A stretch of 44,865 nucleotides of DNA, taken from a virus. Location: positions 1 through 44,865 of the IMG/VR virus record IMGVR_UViG_3300037245_000992. The stretch is one strand, 5' to 3'. A program made the position numbers and the translations under genes. The notes beneath the pieces are model-generated. The model was given only the letters and a program-made list of their open reading frames with translations, was not told the DNA's origin and ran no database searches. Of the stretch, positions 13,837 through 20,604 are shown in pieces; the first letter of the stretch is position 1, and every line of letters starts with the position of its first letter.

Positions 13837-15291
13837 ATGAATGATGATTTTAGCGGATTCAATTTCGAATCTATGGCTATCCCTATATCCGAGTTAATGC
13901 CTAACGTGGAGCAACGAATCGTTGAACCGTTACCGGATAATATGGAAATATGGGATATGACAGGTATACGTAAAAGTTGGAGTAAAGAACCTTGGGATGA
14001 ATTGATTCCTAAAGATGGATTCTTTTATGATTTTTGTCTAGCTTTCAGAGGATACGCACCACCTACAGCATATTGGTTGTGGGGAGCAATAATTGCAATG
14101 AGTACTATGTTAGGTCGTGATGCTTGGCTAGAGTGGGGAGATGGACAATTATTCACTAACTTTTACACGTTATTAGTTGGTCCAGCCGGAAGATTAAAGA
14201 AATCTACTGTAATAGATAAAGTAGATACACTAATACATGAATATACAGAAATGATTCCTTCAGAAGTAGTTGCTTTTCAGAAAGAAACACCTACACTACA
14301 GGGAAAAGCTTCAGAAGCATCTTTGTATATGTTAATGGAAAATAAAAAACAAGTAGTAGTAGACGAATCAGGACAAACAGTAACCATTGAATCTGATGGT
14401 AAAGTATTTGCTTGCGTTAACGAATTGTCTACATTTTTAAGTAAACAAAGTTATTCAAGCGGTATTGTAGAGAAAATGACAGATATGTACGATTGTAAGA
14501 AGCATGACTCTGAAATGACTAGAAGTCGTGGTGAAAACAGATTAAAGAATATATATTCTACATTTATGGCTGGAACTACAGCGAAAGGCTTACGTAATTC
14601 TATTCCAGAATCTGCCTTCGGTGATGGTTTTATGTCAAGACTTACAACTGTTTACATTCCTGAACCTACACGAATATTCCCTTTTCCGATGAAAATGGTA
14701 GGAACACCTAAGATTTATGATTTAAAACAACGATTAGCTTGGTTAGCTCTTAGAGCTAGAGGAGAATACATTTTAAGTCCTGAAGCTTCAAAATATTACT
14801 CGGATTGGTATTTTAAATGGTATGATCAATTAAAAGATACACCTGACGAAAAGTCGTTAAGTAATAGACAAGACATTATTACATTGAAACTTGCTACTAT
14901 TATTTGCGCTCAACGTTACAATCATGCTCCGGGAATGGATAAAATAATTAAAAAATCAGATTATATATTGGCAGAGAAAATAATTAAAAGATCTATAGCG
15001 TCTGCAAATCAAGTAATGGATACTATAGGAGAGGATAAGTTCTTTTTCAATCTAGGCCGAGTTAAGACTGTTATACAAAATCATTCTAATACAAATGATG
15101 GTAAGCCTATTGAAAGAACTAAACTGATTAGAAAAATGTCGTCTAAAAAAGTAACTGTTAAAATGGTTAACGAAATATTACAACAATTGATTGACACGGA
15201 TCAAATATCAGTTTACGATAAGAACATGAATGCACAAAACGGAATTTCTGGAACTGGAACAGAATTATACGAATTGACAGGTGGGGCATAA
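13837..15291 (+). CDS. DUF3987-type replicative ATPase (helicase/primase-like)
   Basis: 484 residues with a P-loop-like GPAGRLKKST at about residues 112-121, preceded by FTNFYTLLV, and a Walker-B-like FACVNELSTFLSK near 190. The upstream PPTAYWLWGAIIAMSTMLGRDAWLEW block and later MAGTTAKGLRNSIPESAFGDGFMSR block are typical of the DUF3987/YfjI group of phage ATPases, which replace or assist the replicative helicase-primase. No separate DnaB-like helicase or primase is visible in the window, so this is the likely unwinding enzyme for the polymerase. TGGAGT upstream is the ribosome-binding site. Confidence 0.8.
   Translation: MNDDFSGFNFESMAIPISELMPNVEQRIVEPLPDNMEIWDMTGIRKSWSKEPWDELIPKDGFFYDFCLAFRGYAPPTAYWLWGAIIAMSTMLGRDAWLEWGDGQLFTNFYTLLVGPAGRLKKSTVIDKVDTLIHEYTEMIPSEVVAFQKETPTLQGKASEASLYMLMENKKQVVVDESGQTVTIESDGKVFACVNELSTFLSKQSYSSGIVEKMTDMYDCKKHDSEMTRSRGENRLKNIYSTFMAGTTAKGLRNSIPESAFGDGFMSRLTTVYIPEPTRIFPFPMKMVGTPKIYDLKQRLAWLALRARGEYILSPEASKYYSDWYFKWYDQLKDTPDEKSLSNRQDIITLKLATIICAQRYNHAPGMDKIIKKSDYILAEKIIKRSIASANQVMDTIGEDKFFFNLGRVKTVIQNHSNTNDGKPIERTKLIRKMSSKKVTVKMVNEILQQLIDTDQISVYDKNMNAQNGISGTGTELYELTGGA
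15191..15219 (+). promoter_or_regulatory. Candidate sigma70 promoter before the HTH gene
   Basis: TTGACA, 17-nt spacer, TACGAT, within the 3' end of the DUF3987 gene; transcription would start about 65 nt before the HTH gene at 15291. Confidence 0.45.
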
Positions 15292-15875
15292 TGGGTGAAA
15301 AGTATAGAAAGAGGGATAATCCTTCAAGAAGTTGCCTAAGAGAACACAATTTAACCATTGAAGATCTACGTAATGCATATGTCGCTGAAGGCTCTATAAG
15401 ACGAGCATCTAAAAAAGTAGGCATAAGTACCACTAGTTTTCATAGAACAATGGTAGCTGACGGATTTAGCTTCACTAAGAAGGGGAAAATACATGCATCT
15501 AAACAACATACTTCAATTGTTGCAGCATGGATTACTAAGAATCCTACAGTAATTCTCCCCCGTCAATATAAAGGCATTGCAGATATAACAAATATTCCAG
15601 TACAAACAATTAGAGCTTACTTCAAACGAAGACAAGACAGATTACAATCAATATTACAACGACATAATAATATAATAGATTTACCCTTTTTCGGAATGCC
15701 AAACACTAACGGGCAAATAATAATTAACAAAAACTTAAAAGAAACACAAATAACTATTGACAATTTTGCTTTATGCTATATAATTAAAGCAGTTACCTTA
15801 TCTGGTAACAAAATAACATTCATAATGCAATTACCAGATTATCTCGAAATGTTTAACCAAGGAGAACATCAATGA
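15291..15875 (+). CDS. Double helix-turn-helix DNA-binding protein, 194 aa
   Basis: Two HTH-like segments are visible: residues ~33-55 (GSIRRASKKVGISTTSFHRTM) and ~96-113 (IADITNIPVQTIRAYFKRR). The first resembles recombinase/transposase or Psq-type HTHs. The N-terminus is basic; the last 60 residues look beta-structured. Its start overlaps the DUF3987 stop by one base. Candidate promoters lie just before it and inside its 3' end, so it could be a regulator of the auxiliary operon or a DNA-marking protein. No target can be derived from sequence. Confidence 0.65.
   Translation: MGEKYRKRDNPSRSCLREHNLTIEDLRNAYVAEGSIRRASKKVGISTTSFHRTMVADGFSFTKKGKIHASKQHTSIVAAWITKNPTVILPRQYKGIADITNIPVQTIRAYFKRRQDRLQSILQRHNNIIDLPFFGMPNTNGQIIINKNLKETQITIDNFALCYIIKAVTLSGNKITFIMQLPDYLEMFNQGEHQ
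15556..15563 (-). repeat. RACGGGGGAR copy 8
   Basis: Minus orientation in the HTH gene; the plus strand reads I-L-P-R. Preceded by TATATTG on its own strand, as is copy 15. Confidence 0.85.
15757..15784 (+). promoter_or_regulatory. Perfect-consensus sigma70 promoter for the auxiliary operon
   Basis: TTGACA (15757-15762), 16-nt spacer, TATAAT (15779-15784), inside the 3' end of the HTH gene. Start of transcription would be near 15791, about 80 nt before the gene at 15872. Both hexamers are exact, which is unlikely by chance even at this A+T. Confidence 0.7.
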
Positions 15876-16372
15876 CAGAATTGGCTCAAGACCTTAAAGT
15901 AATTTTAGATGAATTTAGGGTAGATTATGTTGCAGCAACATCTGAAGATAAAGAAGAGTTTCATTCTATAATTCCACAAATAGTAGAATGGTATGAAGAT
16001 TTAACTTATACAAAGGAAATAAAAATGGAACCAGAAATACCAGCAACACCTTATTCAGAACAAGAAGCAGAAAAGTACTTAGATAAAGAAACAACCGTTT
16101 CATATCAAGATCAAGAACATTTTAATTCAGTAATAGAAGCAGATATGGCTAGATTAGAATTACCTGATTTAGGTAAACCAGAAATCTTCGAACTATCTGA
16201 AGGTTTTGAACACCGTAAAGAAGAAGATAAAATAATGCATGATCAAGAAAAACTTTTAACAGAGTTTGCTACATATATTGTATTGAGTGGTTCTTTTTCT
16301 ACAGCATCAGTACTTGTTTTAAAACAGCAAGCTAAGGATTATCTTTCCAATGACGGGGGAGACAATTGTTAG
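15872..16372 (+). CDS. Acidic protein of unknown function, 166 aa
   Basis: ATGA overlap with the HTH gene; GGAG upstream. The product is strongly acidic throughout (many E/D), with no cysteine until the terminal residues and a hydrophobic helix-like segment near the C-terminus (TEFATYIVLSGSFSTASVLVLKQ). First gene of the run driven by the promoter at 15757. No family recognised. Confidence 0.6.
   Translation: MTELAQDLKVILDEFRVDYVAATSEDKEEFHSIIPQIVEWYEDLTYTKEIKMEPEIPATPYSEQEAEKYLDKETTVSYQDQEHFNSVIEADMARLELPDLGKPEIFELSEGFEHRKEEDKIMHDQEKLLTEFATYIVLSGSFSTASVLVLKQQAKDYLSNDGGDNC
16353..16360 (+). repeat. RACGGGGGAR copy 9
   Basis: Read as D-G-G-D at the end of the gene at 15872, and placed 5-6 nt before the TTG start at 16366, so here the word also acts as a Shine-Dalgarno. 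Confidence 0.85.
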
Positions 16373-16809
16373 ATTATGTTAAACCAAAAATAGTTGATGA
16401 AAATGGTATTGAAATTAAATCTAAAGAAACAAAAGTAAACGAAGCTGTTGTTAGAATGTTCGAAGATTTTGATAAGTTTCAAGGATTTATAGAATCTTGT
16501 GATTTAGATATGTTTGATGATTTAGAGAAAGGTTCAGTGTATTCACTTATGAGTGAATTAGGTGAGTGGGCTGGATGGGAACAAAGAATAAATAGAGGTG
16601 ATTTTAATGATGATCCAATTAAGCTTAAAGAAGCCGAATTAAAACGTTCTAAAGAGCTTGGAGACATTTTAGTTACTATATGTATGATTTGTACATCTAA
16701 AGAAATAATGTTTGGTGATATTGCTATGCTTGCAATTTCAAAACTAATGAAAAGAAAAGAAACAAATACCTTAAAAGGTGCAGGAGATAATCGTGAAGAT
16801 AACAAATGA
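16366..16809 (+). CDS. MazG-like nucleotide pyrophosphohydrolase
   Basis: 147 residues from a TTG start (GGGGGAG 5-6 nt upstream). The helices LMSELGEWAGWEQ and ELKRSKELGDILVTICMI give the ExxE...ExxD metal-binding pattern of all-alpha NTP pyrophosphohydrolases (MazG family), which hydrolyse NTPs or dNTPs, and in phages may remove modified nucleotides or lower (p)ppGpp signalling. Overlaps the genes on both sides by a few bases. Confidence 0.75.
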   Translation: MLDYVKPKIVDENGIEIKSKETKVNEAVVRMFEDFDKFQGFIESCDLDMFDDLEKGSVYSLMSELGEWAGWEQRINRGDFNDDPIKLKEAELKRSKELGDILVTICMICTSKEIMFGDIAMLAISKLMKRKETNTLKGAGDNREDNK

Positions 16810-17380
16810 TAATGTAGATAAATACTTAGGCCAACCAATGACATGTAGTATCGGTGGAAAAGATAACGTACCGTGTATTGTTAAAAAAGATAGAAGTGGA
16901 TACGTAATACTTCAAGATGTTAAAGGCGGTAGCCAAAATTATCAAGCTAAAGATACAATATATTCAAAAGGATATTGGACTAGTGGTCTTTCTTACTATT
17001 ATGTAAAATTTGATACTTATATTACAGTAGCAAAATCTAAAGATGTTCCTGAATGGTTTACAGGACAACCTACTTTAGTATTGGTAGATTCTAGTGATAA
17101 ATACATGGCACTTATTGGATATGATTCTAATAATGGTTATGAATATTTATGTTGTTCTATTAGAGGATATGATAGACTTATAGAAAAATTATTGAAAGGT
17201 GAAAAACAATTACGTTGGTGTGAAATCAATCAAGATTCTGGTCTATGGCATGAAAGTGTTAGTCCAGCAGTTATTAAATCGGTTTCTGAAGTGAAAGCAG
17301 AAATTACTATTACTACTGATGGTGTTGAGAAGAAAGTTGAATTAACTCAAGAACAACTTGATACGCTTGGTATTAAATAA
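16793..17380 (+). CDS. Unrecognised 195-aa protein
   Basis: The start is taken as GTG at 16793 because AGGAG lies 7 nt upstream; an in-frame ATG at 16778 has no such site. The product begins V/M-K-I-T-N-D-N-V, has a beta-rich body with many Tyr/Trp, two or three scattered cysteines (LCCSIRG), and ends with a short segment ELTQEQLDTLGIK typical of small phage structural or nucleotide-related proteins. No motif recognised. Confidence 0.6.
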   Translation: MKITNDNVDKYLGQPMTCSIGGKDNVPCIVKKDRSGYVILQDVKGGSQNYQAKDTIYSKGYWTSGLSYYYVKFDTYITVAKSKDVPEWFTGQPTLVLVDSSDKYMALIGYDSNNGYEYLCCSIRGYDRLIEKLLKGEKQLRWCEINQDSGLWHESVSPAVIKSVSEVKAEITITTDGVEKKVELTQEQLDTLGIK

Positions 17381-17634
17381 TGGATGAAAAGCAAATCAAT
17401 ACGGTGGAAATTACTACAAGTATAGGCTTACCGTTTGTTTTTGAAATTAGTGAGAAAGAAGATCTGACTCCATTTATTGTAGATATATGGTTAGGTGGCA
17501 CTGAATGTGTCACTGACACTATTATGCCTTACATAAATTGTAAGACGGATCTATATAAGTCTATAATTATGGCCTATGAAAACAGGAGAAAAAAAGATGA
17601 ACAACTTCTCAATAGAGAACTGCTTAATACCTAA
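17380..17634 (+). CDS. Unrecognised 84-aa protein
   Basis: Overlaps the previous stop by one base and the GroES-like gene by 38 nt. Small, mixed-charge, with two or three cysteines (GGTECV, NCKTD) and an RKK-rich helix near its end. The ribosome-binding site of the downstream gene lies within its 3' end. No family recognised. Confidence 0.55.
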   Translation: MDEKQINTVEITTSIGLPFVFEISEKEDLTPFIVDIWLGGTECVTDTIMPYINCKTDLYKSIIMAYENRRKKDEQLLNRELLNT

Positions 17635-17911
17635 CGGTACTAGAGTTTTTATTAAAAAACAATCAGTAGAAGAACGGACAGAATCTGGACTTTGGAAGCC
17701 TAAACAAATGGTAGAAAAGGAAAATCTACAATCTAACTTAGGAATTATTGTTGCTGTCGGAGATCTAGTAAAATCTGATAATTGTAAAGTAAATACTCTA
17801 GTTTCTTTTAAAGGTATGACAGAAATGAATATGTCTGTAGAAGGACAGGATTATATAGTAATATTCGAAGAAGCTATTATATGCTACTTTAAAGCAAAGG
17901 AGTCTAAATGA
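17597..17911 (+). CDS. GroES-like co-chaperonin
   Basis: 104 residues from ATG at 17597 (AGGAG ~10 nt upstream). The pattern PNGTRVFIKKQSVEERTESGL, then LGIIVAVGD, then VNTLVSFKGMTEMNMSVEGQDYIVIFEEAIICYF follows the GroES/Cpn10 fold closely: N-terminal strand, mobile loop (E-R-T-E-S-G-L), GxVxAVG, and the D/E-G-x-x-Y-x-I-x-E-E end. T4 Gp31 is the known precedent: a phage co-chaperonin that works with host GroEL to fold the capsid protein. That is the likely role here. Confidence 0.8.
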   Translation: MNNFSIENCLIPNGTRVFIKKQSVEERTESGLWKPKQMVEKENLQSNLGIIVAVGDLVKSDNCKVNTLVSFKGMTEMNMSVEGQDYIVIFEEAIICYFKAKESK

Positions 17912-18408
17912 ACTTAACAGAACAAATAGAAGCTTTAAAAATTAAACGAGACAACGTTAAAGGAACAGAAACTGAAAAGTATGCCAGAATAGTAGGCTAC
18001 TACAGAGCAGTTAAAAACTGGAACATTGGTAAAAAAGAAGAATGGAAAGCACGAGTTAGCTACAATAAACTAAAGTTTGATACAAAAAAACATGGTAATG
18101 TAGACTATTCAGAGAAACCATCTGATATCAATGTACCTAGTTCATGGGGAAATAAAGTACATAAATACATATTCTTTTATCGTACAACATGTCCTAACTG
18201 TCCTCCAGTAAAAGCTATAATGTATAAATTAAGACTAGCTGGTAAAGCAATTAACGTAGATTCTAACGATGGTTTTATTAAAGCACAACAATTTGACGTT
18301 ATGACAGCACCTACTGTTGTATTTTTAGATAAGGACGGGGGAGAGATTTATAGAACTTCCATAATCAAAGATTTAAAAACATTTATTGAAGACAAGGAAT
18401 TATCATGA
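17908..18408 (+). CDS. Thioredoxin-like protein (CPNC)
   Basis: 166 residues. The C-terminal ~85 carry a thioredoxin fold: KYIFFYRTTCPNCPPVKAIM with active-site C95-P-N-C98, and TAPTVVFLD with the cis-proline. The N-terminal ~85 residues are a charged helical extension with no recognised domain. In T7, host thioredoxin is the polymerase clamp; phage-coded versions elsewhere support ribonucleotide reduction or redox control. No ribonucleotide reductase is visible here, so the partner is open. ATGA overlap with the GroES-like gene. Confidence 0.85.
   Translation: MNLTEQIEALKIKRDNVKGTETEKYARIVGYYRAVKNWNIGKKEEWKARVSYNKLKFDTKKHGNVDYSEKPSDINVPSSWGNKVHKYIFFYRTTCPNCPPVKAIMYKLRLAGKAINVDSNDGFIKAQQFDVMTAPTVVFLDKDGGEIYRTSIIKDLKTFIEDKELS
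18335..18342 (+). repeat. RACGGGGGAR copy 10
   Basis: In the thioredoxin-like gene, read as K-D-G-G-E. Confidence 0.85.
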
Positions 18409-18890
18409 AGAAAACTGATTTAAGAATATTTGACATAAACACAATTGTAGAGATACAAGCCGAAGCTGCGGAATATGCATTTATCAAAACAAAGCTAAGT
18501 GAAGAGATAGATAAACTAGTAGGTGTTTTTCCAATTCCTAAAGAAGATTTGACTACTATCGATAAAATAATAGATGAATCTATATTAAATTTAAAGATGG
18601 AAGAACTACAAAAATACACAATTATTGATAAAACTAAAGAAGAATATGAAGAAATCCTTAAAGATTCTAAAAGATTTAATGAACTATCTATGATGGTAGA
18701 AGAAGAAGAATGGTTAGGATATATGGATGCAATTTCTGAAGAAGACTTAGACTACGAAGAAGCCGAAGACGAAGATGATTTCGAAATTCTTACTCAAAAT
18801 GAAGAGGATGCTAAAGTAAAAGCTACTATGACATTTAATGCTTTAACTGAAGGTACTATATTTGAGGGAGATTTAGATGCCTCAAACTAA
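18405..18890 (+). CDS. Very acidic protein, 161 aa
   Basis: ATGA overlap with the thioredoxin-like gene. Long Glu/Asp runs near residues 100-145 (SEEDLDYEEAEDEDDFEIL) on a helical background. Such acidic proteins can be DNA mimics or inhibitors, but there is no specific evidence. Its 3' end overlaps the zinc-ribbon gene by 14 nt. Confidence 0.6.
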   Translation: MKKTDLRIFDINTIVEIQAEAAEYAFIKTKLSEEIDKLVGVFPIPKEDLTTIDKIIDESILNLKMEELQKYTIIDKTKEEYEEILKDSKRFNELSMMVEEEEWLGYMDAISEEDLDYEEAEDEDDFEILTQNEEDAKVKATMTFNALTEGTIFEGDLDASN

Positions 18891-19026
18891 AACATGTCCG
18901 TTGTGCTTTTGGCCAATGAAACGTAAAGGTGGGAGTCTTAGACAAGGATTTCATACATATAAATGTGTAAATTGTCTTAACGTTAAACGAATAGATTATG
19001 TAAAACCGACTAAAAAAGGAAAATAA
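18877..19026 (+). CDS. Small zinc-ribbon protein, 49 aa
   Basis: ATG at 18877 with GAGGGAG ~8 nt upstream, in the end of the acidic gene. The product has CPLC near residue 7 and CVNC at 30-33, a two-knuckle zinc ribbon with 19 residues between, and a basic C-terminus (YVKPTKKGK). The fold suggests nucleic-acid binding. It fills the gap exactly: its stop is one base before the next ATG at 19028. Confidence 0.75.
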   Translation: MPQTKTCPLCFWPMKRKGGSLRQGFHTYKCVNCLNVKRIDYVKPTKKGK

Positions 19027-19027
19027 T

Positions 19028-19348
19028 ATGGATCATACTGGAATGGAAATGGACAGACAAATAGTTAGAGATCACTATGAAGCTGAAAAAGATAAAGAGA
19101 ACAAAAGTATACCTGATTATACTAAAATAGTTAGAGGTGTTATTAAAGATTTAACTGACCTAGAGATAGCTAATTCGGATCTAAGTGTAACACTTAAATA
19201 CAAACATGACGTGTATATTTATAGAATGGCTGAAGATAAGTACATAGTAACTCTATTAGATTGTGGTACACACGGTATCTGGAATGACACAAGCATAAAT
19301 ACATTTGATGAAGCACTTGTTGCGATATTAGATAAGCAATTTTCTTAA
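19028..19348 (+). CDS. Unrecognised 106-aa protein, relative of its neighbour
   Basis: The C-terminal half (VYIYRMAEDKYIVTLLDC ... FDEALVAILDKQF) resembles that of the next gene (AYIYRTGAEFIVTTVAY ... KDRCIEAILRHIL) in spacing and hydrophobic pattern, so the two look like diverged tandem duplicates of a small alpha/beta domain. Function unknown. There is no strong ribosome-binding site: AAAGGAAA precedes it, within the zinc-ribbon gene. Confidence 0.6.
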   Translation: MDHTGMEMDRQIVRDHYEAEKDKENKSIPDYTKIVRGVIKDLTDLEIANSDLSVTLKYKHDVYIYRMAEDKYIVTLLDCGTHGIWNDTSINTFDEALVAILDKQFS

Positions 19349-19359
19349 GGAGAAATAAA

Positions 19360-19689
19360 ATGAATGAATTAGATATGTTTGGTGGGTGTGGTCTTAGTGA
19401 CGAGCAAAAAGAAAAAAAGAAAGCAAGAGAAATAGCTCAAGATAAATACTTATCAATGATATTAGGTAGATATGCTGAAGAACTTAATAAAATTTCTTTA
19501 GATCTTGATAAATTAGAGGACGGAGAAGCTATAAATTATGCTGAAAAAGCGTATATTTATCGAACTGGTGCTGAGTTTATAGTTACTACTGTGGCCTATA
19601 ATGATGGTTTAAAAAACTTTCCACAAGTAATGCATTTTTCAGACAAAGATAGATGTATTGAAGCTATACTTAGACATATTCTTAGATAG
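19360..19689 (+). CDS. Unrecognised 109-aa protein, relative of its neighbour
   Basis: AAGGAGAAATAAA precedes the ATG. The C-terminal ~50 residues match the pattern of the 106-aa protein just upstream (YIYR...FIVT...EAIL), with a different N-terminus (ELDMFGGCGLSDEQKEKKKAR). Last gene before the promoter/terminator gap at 19690. No known family. Confidence 0.6.
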   Translation: MNELDMFGGCGLSDEQKEKKKAREIAQDKYLSMILGRYAEELNKISLDLDKLEDGEAINYAEKAYIYRTGAEFIVTTVAYNDGLKNFPQVMHFSDKDRCIEAILRHILR

Positions 19690-19691
19690 GG

Positions 19692-19720
19692 TTGACAATA
19701 AATATAGGTTATGTTACTAT
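19692..19720 (+). promoter_or_regulatory. Sigma70-type promoter, TTGACA-N17-TACTAT
   Basis: TTGACA at 19692-19697 and TACTAT at 19715-19720 with the ideal 17-nt spacer. Predicted start near 19727. It directs transcription of the leader/ncRNA and, on read-through, of the phosphatase gene at 19891. Confidence 0.7.
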
Positions 19721-19779
19721 ATAAAAGCTAGTAACTAAAGAAACATTTCATACACTCCTTTCTTTCTTACTATATAGCG

Positions 19780-19787
19780 ACGGGGGA
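19780..19787 (+). repeat. RACGGGGGAR copy 11
   Basis: In the transcribed leader/ncRNA, right after TATATAGCG. No pairing partner (CCCC) is nearby, unlike copy 4. Confidence 0.9.
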
Positions 19788-19840
19788 GATTAACAGTTAG
19801 ATACTTCATAGTATCTTCTATCTGTAAAATTATTATGAAT

Positions 19841-19877
19841 GGCCTATCAACTTCATTGTTGGTAGGTCTTTTTTTTT
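19841..19877 (+). terminator. Rho-independent terminator just before the phosphatase ribosome-binding site
   Basis: GGCCTATCAAC and GTTGGTAGGTC form an 11-bp stem with two G-T pairs around TTCATT, followed by a run of nine or ten Ts. AAGGAG of the next gene starts at 19878, so the terminator also controls access to that gene. Confidence 0.8.
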
Positions 19878-19890
19878 AAGGAGAAATAAA

Positions 19891-20544
19891 ATGATAGCAA
19901 TAGGTGATGTGCATGGATGTTTCAAAACATTAGAAGCACTAATACAAAAACTTCCAAAAGATTCAGAGATTATTTTCACTGGAGACGTTATAGATAGAGG
20001 TAGAAACTCTAAAGAAATTATAGATTTAATAATTGAAAATGACTATAAAATGGTTTTAGGTAATCATGAAGATATGCTTTTACAATTCCTTGCAACTGAA
20101 GGCCATAGAGAGAATTATTTAATATACGAATGGTGGACAGATAATGGTGGAGACGAAACTATAAAGTCTTTTAATCATGGTGACGATTTAAAAAAGTATG
20201 AAACGTTCTTTAAAGAACTTCCGTTATATATAGAATATACTAGATCTGATGGACAAAACTTTATTATTAGTCATTCTACTGTAAACAATATTTGGAATGT
20301 TAAAGATAAATGGCAGCTATTTAGAGAAGAATGTTTATGGAATGTAGACTACGAAGAATCTTGTAAAGAATGGCCTAAAAATACTACTAATGTTGTAGGG
20401 CATTTAATACACAAAGAGCATAAGTTCTATAGAGAAAAAGATATTTTTGCAATTGATACCGGATGTTGGGGAGATTCTAGTGGAAAACTTACTGCATTAA
20501 ACTTAGACACAGGTACAATTTATCAACAAGATAATATTGAATAG
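19891..20544 (+). CDS. PPP-family metallophosphatase (lambda-PP-like)
   Basis: 217 residues with the calcineurin-like signature in order: GDVHG (D6, H8), GDVIDRG, GNHED, then IISHS and VVGHLIHKEH with the later histidines, and DTGCWG near the end. This is the set of the lambda/bacterial PPP Ser/Thr phosphatases and related Ap4A-type hydrolases; substrate cannot be read from sequence. It would act in the cytoplasm with two metal ions. AAGGAG 7 nt upstream. It is the last plus-strand gene before the convergent terminator. Confidence 0.85.
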   Translation: MIAIGDVHGCFKTLEALIQKLPKDSEIIFTGDVIDRGRNSKEIIDLIIENDYKMVLGNHEDMLLQFLATEGHRENYLIYEWWTDNGGDETIKSFNHGDDLKKYETFFKELPLYIEYTRSDGQNFIISHSTVNNIWNVKDKWQLFREECLWNVDYEESCKEWPKNTTNVVGHLIHKEHKFYREKDIFAIDTGCWGDSSGKLTALNLDTGTIYQQDNIE

Positions 20545-20559
20545 ATTTTAGACAAAAAG

Positions 20560-20588
20560 AAAGGAGACCTTAGTTGGCCTCCTTTTTT
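20560..20588. terminator. Bidirectional terminator between the convergent arms
   Basis: AAAGGAGACC pairs with GGCCTCCTTT (one mismatch) around TTAGTT. T-rich sequence follows on the plus strand and A-rich sequence precedes it, so it can stop transcription from both arms. Confidence 0.8.
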
Positions 20589-20604
20589 ATTTGCACTTTT
20601 TTAT

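Larger units (their letters stand above)
19727..19877 (+). ncRNA. Candidate ~150-nt RNA between promoter and terminator
   Basis: The only sizeable gene-free stretch in the plus arm. It is bounded by a promoter (19692-19720) and a terminator (19841-19877) and has no convincing ORF. In order it holds a pyrimidine tract ACACTCCTTTCTTTCTT (19752-19768) that resembles the anti-Shine-Dalgarno end of 16S rRNA, an unpaired copy of the G-run word (19780-19787), an imperfect hairpin (ACAG.AGATAC with GTATCT..CTGT, about 19793-19826), and the terminator stem. It could be a trans-acting small RNA or the attenuator leader of the phosphatase gene. Confidence 0.5.

Noticed and set aside
19780-19787. T7-like phage promoter (ACTATATAGCGACGGGGGAGA resembles the T7 start region)
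   Set aside because: The similarity is limited to this copy. Other copies lack the upstream TATA part, and no phage RNA polymerase gene is visible in the window.
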